From NCBI RefSeq assembly GCF_025452195.1, contig NZ_CP104973.1, positions 620,001 to 684,000 on the forward strand: a stretch of DNA of 64,000 nt, given 5' to 3'. Positions 58,612 to 64,000 of this stretch are shown here, in pieces (position 1 is the stretch's first letter; every line of letters starts with the position of its first letter). Under the pieces are notes generated by a model. It did no database searches and was not told the DNA's origin. It saw only the letters and a program-made list of their open reading frames with translations. Both the position numbers and the translations under genes were made by a program. This DNA comes from Phyllobacterium zundukense. GTDB taxonomy: Bacteria > Pseudomonadota > Alphaproteobacteria > Rhizobiales > Rhizobiaceae.

Positions 58612-59994
58612 TTAAAGTTTCGCGAGGATCGGTGCCAGGCGCGCTTTATAGGCCGCGAATATCGCATCGCGGTCGCGGTGGCGGCCCTCATGCACCACAT
58701 GCCGTCCGGCTGACCAGACATCGCTGACCGCGTGGCGGTCGCCCGCGAAGATCCAGCCGTCGAGCAGACGGTCGCCGTTCAGCCCGAGCAGCGCGGGGTT
58801 TTGAGCATCGAGTGCGATCATGTCGGCCCATTTGCCGGGCGCAAGACTGCCCGCGTCTCGACCGAGAGCCTGCGCACCGCCGGGGAGCGCCGTATCGTAG
58901 AGTGTGCGGCCACAGGATTTGCCGTCGACCGACAGCGTAACCCGGGAGACGTCGCGCAAACGCTGGCTGTATTCGAGCTGGCGCAATTCCTCCGATGGCG
59001 AAATACGGATGTTGGAGTCGGATCCCGTGCCGAAGCGCCCGCCTTCGCCGAGATAATTCACCCCGTCGAAGATGCCATCGCCGAGATTGGCTTCGGTGAT
59101 CGGACACAGCCCGACAACCGCGCCGCTTTGCGCGACTCGGCGCGTTTCTTGCGGTGTCATGTGCGTCGAGTGGATCAGGCACCAGCGCTCATTGACCGGC
59201 AGACGGTCGAGCAGCCATGTCATCGAGCGCTGGCCGTAAGCCGCCTGCACTTCTTCGATCTCCGGGATCTGCTCGGCGATATGAATGTGGAACGGCATGT
59301 CGCGAAAATGCTGTTCCAGCGCCTTCAGATCGCGTTCGTTGACGGCGCGGATCGAATGCGGCGCGACGCCGAAGCCCGCATCGGCGCTGACAGCTTTGGC
59401 GGCTTCCCGCGCCTGCTCGGCCAGTTGCACATAACGCTCAAAATCATTGCCGAAGCGCAATTGCCCGCCCGCCAGCGCCCGACCGTCTACGCCGCCTTGC
59501 ATATAGGCGACCGGCAACAGCGTCAGGCCGATGCCCGTGGCGCTCGCCGCTGCCGCGATGCGTTCGGACAGCTCGGCCAGGTTCGCATAGGGCTGTCCGC
59601 CCGGCTGGTGATGCACGTAATGAAATTCCGCGACGCTGGAGTAGCCGGACTCCAGCATCTCGACGAAGGCGAAAGCCGCAATCGCCTCGATATCCTCAGG
59701 GTCCAGAATGCCTAGGAAACGGTACATGATCTCGCGCCACGTCCAGAAGCTGTCGCGCCCCGCAGGGCTGCGTGCTTCGGAGAGCCCGGCCATCGCCCGC
59801 TGGAAAGTGTGACTGTGGAGGTTTGCCTGCGCCGGCAGCAGGACATCGACGCCGTAAGCATTCGGCGCGCTTTCGTTCCCGGCCACAACCGAGCCAATGC
59901 GTCCCGCACCGTCGATCTCGATCAGAACATTGTTCTCCCAGCCATTCGGCGTGAGAGCTGTCCGGGCGAACACCGATTTTCTAGCCCCACTCAT
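58612..59994 (-). CDS. hutF: Formimidoylglutamate deiminase
   Basis: 460 residues from the ATG at 59994 with a GGGAGGAAAG ribosome binding site; the longer frame to 60033 would cross the operator. Amidohydrolase with HSH in ANLHSHTFQRAMAGL (metal ligands), HIHIAEQ and GTGSDSNIRISP. It converts N-formimidoyl-L-glutamate to N-formyl-L-glutamate and ammonia, the five-enzyme histidine route. It is divergent from hutI, sharing the control region. hutC (repressor) is not in the window. Confidence 0.94.
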   Translation of the reverse strand: MSGARKSVFARTALTPNGWENNVLIEIDGAGRIGSVVAGNESAPNAYGVDVLLPAQANLHSHTFQRAMAGLSEARSPAGRDSFWTWREIMYRFLGILDPEDIEAIAAFAFVEMLESGYSSVAEFHYVHHQPGGQPYANLAELSERIAAAASATGIGLTLLPVAYMQGGVDGRALAGGQLRFGNDFERYVQLAEQAREAAKAVSADAGFGVAPHSIRAVNERDLKALEQHFRDMPFHIHIAEQIPEIEEVQAAYGQRSMTWLLDRLPVNERWCLIHSTHMTPQETRRVAQSGAVVGLCPITEANLGDGIFDGVNYLGEGGRFGTGSDSNIRISPSEELRQLEYSQRLRDVSRVTLSVDGKSCGRTLYDTALPGGAQALGRDAGSLAPGKWADMIALDAQNPALLGLNGDRLLDGWIFAGDRHAVSDVWSAGRHVVHEGRHRDRDAIFAAYKARLAPILAKL

Positions 59995-60011
59995 TTCTTT
60001 CCTCCCGCCGA

Positions 60012-60038
60012 TTGACAGGTTATGTATATACATATTAA
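60012..60038. promoter_or_regulatory. HutC-type operator and promoter in the hutF-hutI divergent region
   Basis: ATGTATATACAT (60022-60033) is a perfect 12-bp palindrome with the TGTATATACA core of HutC targets. TTGACA at 60012 and TATTAA at 60033 lie around it, so a bound GntR-type HutC would block transcription toward hutI. The site is 27 bases before the hutF start and 44 before the hutI start, so both directions may be controlled. Confidence 0.7.
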
Positions 60039-60077
60039 CGTTACGGGCAAGACCAAAAAGGGAGCGGACTGCGGCCG

Positions 60078-61271
60078 ATGAGGAAAATTCTGTCCGGATT
60101 GAGGATCGCCACGCTGGAAGATACCGGCGCGCCGTATGGTCTCATTGAAAACGGGGCGATCGGCATCGACGGCGAGCGGATCGCCTGGGTCGGACAGACC
60201 ATCCCTTCCGGCTGGAATGATGTCGAGCTTCAGGATTTCGGCGGCAGGCTGGCGACCCCTGCTCTCATCGATTGCCACACCCATCTCGTTTTTGGCGGTA
60301 ATCGCGCCCGCGAGTTCGAGATGCGGCTTGAAGGCGCGACCTATGAAGATATCGCGCGGGCCGGCGGCGGCATTATCTCCTCGGTCAAATCGACCAATGC
60401 ACTGAACGAAGAGGTGCTGCTTGCGCAAAGCCTGCCGCGGCTCGATACCCTGCTTGCCGAGGGCGTCTCCACCGTCGAGATCAAATCCGGCTACGGGCTG
60501 AACATCGATGCCGAGCTGAAAATGCTGCGGGTCGCGCGCCGCCTCGCCACAATGCGCCCGGTACGCATCCGCACAAGCTACCTTGCTGCCCATGCGACGC
60601 CGCCGGAGTACAAGGGCCGGCCTGATGATTATATCTCCGAAGTCGTGCTGCCCGGTCTCGATGCCGCCCATGCGGAAGGCCTCGTCGATGCGGTGGATGG
60701 GTTCTGCGAGGGTATCGCCTTCTCTCCTGCCCAGATTGCCCGCGTTTTCGACAAGGCGGAGCTACTCGGCCTGCCGGTCAAGCTCCACGCCGAACAGCTC
60801 TGCAACCTTGGCGGGGCCAAGCTTGCAGCGTCGTATGGCGCCTTGTCCGCCGACCATCTCGAATATCTCGATGAGGAAGGCGCCAGGGCCATGGCGGCTG
60901 CCGGAACAGTCGCGGTTCTCCTTCCTGGCGCGTTCTATGCCTTGCGCGAAGAACGCGCGCCGCCTGTAAAGATCTTGCGCGATGCCGGTGTCCGCATCGC
61001 CGTCGCCACCGATTACAATCCCGGCACATCGCCGCTCACTTCGCTGCTGCTGACCATGAATATGGCGTGCACCTTTTTCCGGCTGACCGTCGAAGAAGCG
61101 CTTGCCGGAGCCACGCGTGAAGCCGCACGCGCCCTTGGTTTGCATGAGGAAATCGGCACCATTGCGCCGGGCAAACGCGCCGAGATCGCCATCTGGAACG
61201 CAGAGCAACCAGCGGAACTTTGCTATCGCATCGGCTTCAACCCGCTCCACCAGCTCGTATTGAAAGCATAA
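60078..61271 (+). CDS. hutI: Imidazolonepropionase
   Basis: 397 residues. Amidohydrolase metal ligands in [11 protein letters not shown], and [34 protein letters not shown] and [11 protein letters not shown] follow in the order of HutI. It opens the imidazolone ring to N-formimidoyl-glutamate. First gene of the rightward hut operon. Confidence 0.96.
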   Translation: MRKILSGLRIATLEDTGAPYGLIENGAIGIDGERIAWVGQTIPSGWNDVELQDFGGRLATPALIDCHTHLVFGGNRAREFEMRLEGATYEDIARAGGGIISSVKSTNALNEEVLLAQSLPRLDTLLAEGVSTVEIKSGYGLNIDAELKMLRVARRLATMRPVRIRTSYLAAHATPPEYKGRPDDYISEVVLPGLDAAHAEGLVDAVDGFCEGIAFSPAQIARVFDKAELLGLPVKLHAEQLCNLGGAKLAASYGALSADHLEYLDEEGARAMAAAGTVAVLLPGAFYALREERAPPVKILRDAGVRIAVATDYNPGTSPLTSLLLTMNMACTFFRLTVEEALAGATREAARALGLHEEIGTIAPGKRAEIAIWNAEQPAELCYRIGFNPLHQLVLKA

Positions 61272-61277
61272 TTGACG

Positions 61278-62819
61278 ATGACAATAACACTCCATCCCGG
61301 CGCAGTGCCGCTTGCCACTCTCGAAACGATCTACTGGCATGGCACGCCTGCAAAGCTCGATGTGTCTTTTCATGCCGGGATCGAATCGGCAGCGAAACGA
61401 ATTACCGAGATCGCCGCCGGGAATGCGCCGGTCTATGGCATCAATACCGGCTTCGGCAAGCTTGCATCGATCCGGATCGATGCCGCCGATGTCGGAACGC
61501 TGCAGCGCAATCTCATCCTGTCCCATTGCTGCGGGGTCGGGAACGCGCTGCCGGAAAATATCGTACGCCTCATCATGTCGCTGAAGCTGATCTCGCTCGG
61601 TCGCGGTGCTTCCGGTGTGCGCCCGGAACTCATCGGCCTGATCGAAGCCATGCTGGAAAAAGGCGTGATCCCGGTCATTCCGGAGAAGGGCTCCGTCGGC
61701 GCTTCCGGCGATCTTGCACCCCTCGCCCACATGGCGGCAGCGATGATCGGTGAAGGCGACGTCACGTTCGAGGCGAGGCAAATGCCGGCCGCCGAGGGCC
61801 TTGCCAAAGCGGGCCTCAAGCCGGTCGTGCTCGCGGCCAAGGAAGGTCTGGCGCTTATCAACGGCACGCAAGTCTCGACAGCTCTTGCACTAGCGGGGCT
61901 GTTTCGCGCCCACCGCGCCGGTCAATCAGCACTGATCACCGGTGCGCTTTCCACGGACGCGGCGATGGGTTCGTCGGCACCGTTCCATCCGGATATCCAT
62001 GCTCTGCGCGGTCATCGCGGCCAGATCGATACGGGTACGGCTTTGCGGCGGCTGCTCGAAAACTCGCCCATTCGCGAGAGCCACATCGAGGGCGACGAGC
62101 GCGTGCAGGATCCCTATTGCATCCGCTGCCAGCCACAGGTGGATGGCGCCTGCCTCGACCTTTTGCGCATGGCGGCGCGTACGCTCGAAATCGAGGCCAA
62201 CGCCGTTACCGACAATCCGCTGGTGCTCAGCGATGGCTCCGTCGTCTCGGGCGGCAACTTCCATGCGGAGCCGGTGGCCTTCGCCGCCGATCAGATCGCG
62301 CTCGCCATTTGTGAAATCGGCGCGATCGCCCAGCGCCGCATCGCCCTTCTGGTCGATCCGGCCTTGAGCTACGGCTTGCCCGCGTTCCTTGCAAGAAAGC
62401 CCGGCCTCAACTCCGGCCTGATGATCGCGGAAGTCACATCCGCCGCGCTCATGTCGGAAAACAAGCAAATGTCACATCCAGCGTCGGTGGATTCAACGCC
62501 GACCTCGGCCAATCAGGAAGATCACGTCTCGATGGCCTGCCACGGGGCGCGCCGCCTGTTGCAGATGACGGACAATCTGTTCTCGATCATCGGCATCGAG
62601 GCCTTGACCGCCGCACAGGGAATCGACCTTCGCGAACCCCTGCAGACCAGCCCGGAACTCACCCGCGCGCATGGCGTTATTCGGGACGTAGTGCCAACAC
62701 TCGACGAGGACCGCTACATGGCGCCAGACTTGAAGACCGTTTCCGACCTCGTTGCTTCGGGTGCGCTCAACGCCGCGATTTCTCCCGATATTCTGCCGGT
62801 TCTGAGTGTTGAAGGATGA
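61278..62819 (+). CDS. hutH: Histidine ammonia-lyase
   Basis: 513 residues from the ATG at 61278; a TTG six bases upstream is in frame but less likely. The MIO cofactor forms from the Ala-Ser-Gly of [19 protein letters not shown] (about residue 142). GINTGFG near the start and the late segment [21 protein letters not shown] are typical. It deaminates histidine to urocanate, the first step. Six bases separate it from hutI. Confidence 0.97.
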   Translation: MTITLHPGAVPLATLETIYWHGTPAKLDVSFHAGIESAAKRITEIAAGNAPVYGINTGFGKLASIRIDAADVGTLQRNLILSHCCGVGNALPENIVRLIMSLKLISLGRGASGVRPELIGLIEAMLEKGVIPVIPEKGSVGASGDLAPLAHMAAAMIGEGDVTFEARQMPAAEGLAKAGLKPVVLAAKEGLALINGTQVSTALALAGLFRAHRAGQSALITGALSTDAAMGSSAPFHPDIHALRGHRGQIDTGTALRRLLENSPIRESHIEGDERVQDPYCIRCQPQVDGACLDLLRMAARTLEIEANAVTDNPLVLSDGSVVSGGNFHAEPVAFAADQIALAICEIGAIAQRRIALLVDPALSYGLPAFLARKPGLNSGLMIAEVTSAALMSENKQMSHPASVDSTPTSANQEDHVSMACHGARRLLQMTDNLFSIIGIEALTAAQGIDLREPLQTSPELTRAHGVIRDVVPTLDEDRYMAPDLKTVSDLVASGALNAAISPDILPVLSVEG

Positions 62820-62890
62820 ACGTTGACCTCTCACTCGCCATCGCCGCGTCTTATGCAAGGACATATGATCCACTTTGCACTCGTAGGTCG

Positions 62891-63071
62891 TGCAGCGCTC
62901 CCCACCTCCCCCTGGATGGGGGAGGTCGCAGCGAAGCTGCGGGTGGGGGTGAGAGCCCTTTTACTATATCGCAGCAACCAAACCAGCCAGGCCAACGAAT
63001 AGTACTCACGCACCCCCACCCGGACCTTCGGTCCGACCTCCCCCATCCAGGGGGAGGTGGGGAGCGCTGCA
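62891..63071. repeat. 181-bp palindromic element between hutH and hutG
   Basis: Its 38-base ends (TGCAGCGCTCCCCACCTCCC...) are perfect inverted repeats. Next to each end are smaller stems: CGCAGC-gaa-GCTGCG on the left and GGACC-ttc-GGTCC on the right, then GTGGGGGTG and CACCCCCAC pair as well. A fully folded form would be a long hairpin with side arms. MITE-like or REP-like; it does not code and has been inserted into the hut operon. Confidence 0.9.
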
Positions 63072-63189
63072 GAGAGACCTATGCGATAGCCCTGCCACAA
63101 GGGGGAGGGCGAAGGCGGCACCGTTTGCTCCGTTCTGGCAGATTTCCGCATGACATAAGTTTAGCCAACAACAATCTGGATACAGCCCG

Positions 63190-63993
63190 ATGAATGCCGT
63201 TGACGTCAAACAGGGGTCATCCCCAATCATTCTGGGCTTTCCGCACACGGGAACCGATGTTCCGGCCGACATCCATGCCCGGCTCAACGATAATGGCCGG
63301 ATGCTCGCCGATACGGACTGGCACATTGACAAGCTCTACGACGGCTTGCTGCCTGAGGTCACGACTGTCCACGCCACCTTTCATCGCTACGTCATCGATG
63401 CCAATCGCGATCCCACGGGGGTCAGTCTTTACCCCGGCCAGAATACCACCGGTCTCATTCCCGACACTGATTTCGACGGCAAGCCGATCTGGCGCGATGG
63501 CGAGAAGCCGACGGCCGCGGACATCGAATACCGCCTGAAACAGTTCCACAGCCCTTACCATGTGGCACTGGCCAAGGAGATCGAGCGCGTGCACGAAGCC
63601 CACGGCCTTGTCGTTCTGTACGATTGCCACTCCATACGTTCGCATATTCCGTTTCTCTTTCAGGGCAAGCTTCCGGATTTCAACATCGGCACCAATGAGG
63701 GCAATAGCTGTTCCCCGGAAATCGCCTCGGCAGTTGGCCGGATCGCCTTTGCGGCGCGCGGCTATGACGCTGTGATCAACGGCCGGTTCAAAGGTGGCTG
63801 GACGACGCGGCACTACGGACAACCGCAGCTCGGCATCCACGCCATTCAGATGGAACTGACGCAGTCCTCCTATCTGACGAAGGAAGCGCCGCCTTTCGCC
63901 TATGACGAGGCCAAAGCCGAACGGCTCCGCAAGCACCTCAAAGACATTCTCGAAATCATCCGACAGACCGCGATCAAGCTGGGGAGCAAATAA
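63190..63993 (+). CDS. hutG: N-formylglutamate deformylase
   Basis: 267 residues, N-formylglutamate amidohydrolase family. Signatures: PHTGTDVP near the start, DTDWHIDKLYD, RYVIDANRDP, LYDCHSIRSHIPF with metal ligands. It cleaves formylglutamate, the product of HutF, into formate and glutamate, so hutI-H-G plus hutF make the five-step path (hutU is needed and not complete here). A 370-base gap with the palindromic element separates it from hutH. Confidence 0.95.
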   Translation: MNAVDVKQGSSPIILGFPHTGTDVPADIHARLNDNGRMLADTDWHIDKLYDGLLPEVTTVHATFHRYVIDANRDPTGVSLYPGQNTTGLIPDTDFDGKPIWRDGEKPTAADIEYRLKQFHSPYHVALAKEIERVHEAHGLVVLYDCHSIRSHIPFLFQGKLPDFNIGTNEGNSCSPEIASAVGRIAFAARGYDAVINGRFKGGWTTRHYGQPQLGIHAIQMELTQSSYLTKEAPPFAYDEAKAERLRKHLKDILEIIRQTAIKLGSK

Positions 63994-64000
63994 TGAACAA
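63993..64000 (+). CDS. Start of the next hut gene, probably hutU (cut by the window end)
   Basis: The stop TAA of hutG overlaps an ATG (TAATG at 63991-63995), followed by AAC AA. Only the codons M-N are visible. Urocanate hydratase is the missing enzyme of the path and its proteins often begin M-(S/N)-N. Position and overlap are the only support. Confidence 0.3.

Overview
The window is about 64 kb of ordinary-looking chromosome from an alphaproteobacterium of the order Hyphomicrobiales (Rhizobiales). The proteins and the intergenic repeats look closest to the Phyllobacterium / Brucella-Ochrobactrum / Mesorhizobium group. This rests on remembered family resemblance only (ActS/ActR-type RegBA, MmcB, hutF-containing histidine pathway, rhizobial intergenic palindromes); no database was searched. 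I see no rRNA, tRNA, CRISPR array, prophage or plasmid backbone.

Layout, left to right. 1-8 kb: end of a molybdopterin hydroxylase subunit, a PCMT-like methyltransferase with a LysR regulator, a divergent MFS exporter, a locus of one multi-pass and three single-pass membrane proteins of unknown function, and a D,D-carboxypeptidase lipoprotein. 8-13 kb: a TRAP transporter (dctPQM) with an idonate-type dehydrogenase and a FadR-type regulator, probably for sugar-acid uptake. 13-18 kb: a lytic transglycosylase, a thiamine operon (thiX-thiY-thiE-thiD) behind a TPP riboswitch, and an orphan TadE/TadG-like protein. 18-25 kb: a dipeptide ABC transporter operon with a membrane dipeptidase. 25-29 kb: a FitA/VapC toxin-antitoxin pair and gyrB.

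29-42 kb holds the most unusual content. Two copies of a cassette are present, each an S10 (serine carboxypeptidase-like) lipoprotein followed by a small secreted EF-hand protein. The copy at 29-32 kb is split by an IS481-family insertion with a perfect 6-bp target duplication; the copy at 39-42 kb is intact. Between them are a cytochrome P450, a Xre/RES toxin-antitoxin pair, an ArsR-SRPBCC pair and the glutathione-dependent formaldehyde detoxification operon (adhC, elaA-like, DUF1345, fghA).

42-54 kb: hrpB, the redox two-component system regBA bracketed by two copies of a palindromic repeat, mmcB, an L,D-transpeptidase, pgm, and a large GH92 alpha-mannosidase lipoprotein gene broken by one frameshift. 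To its right is a chimeric scar in which the last 31 bp of mrp are joined to a second copy of the last 363 bp of pgm, the mark of a tandem duplication or circle integration. 54-64 kb: a phosphate-binding protein with a possible Pho box, a Na/Pi cotransporter, mrp, and the histidine utilisation genes hutF (divergent) and hutI-hutH-hutG, with a HutC-type operator between hutF and hutI and a 181-bp palindromic element between hutH and hutG.

At least five distinct families of palindromic intergenic element occur, two of them in two copies. Starts were chosen by ribosome binding site, start-stop overlap and family length; several lie downstream of the longest open frame, and this is stated in each entry.
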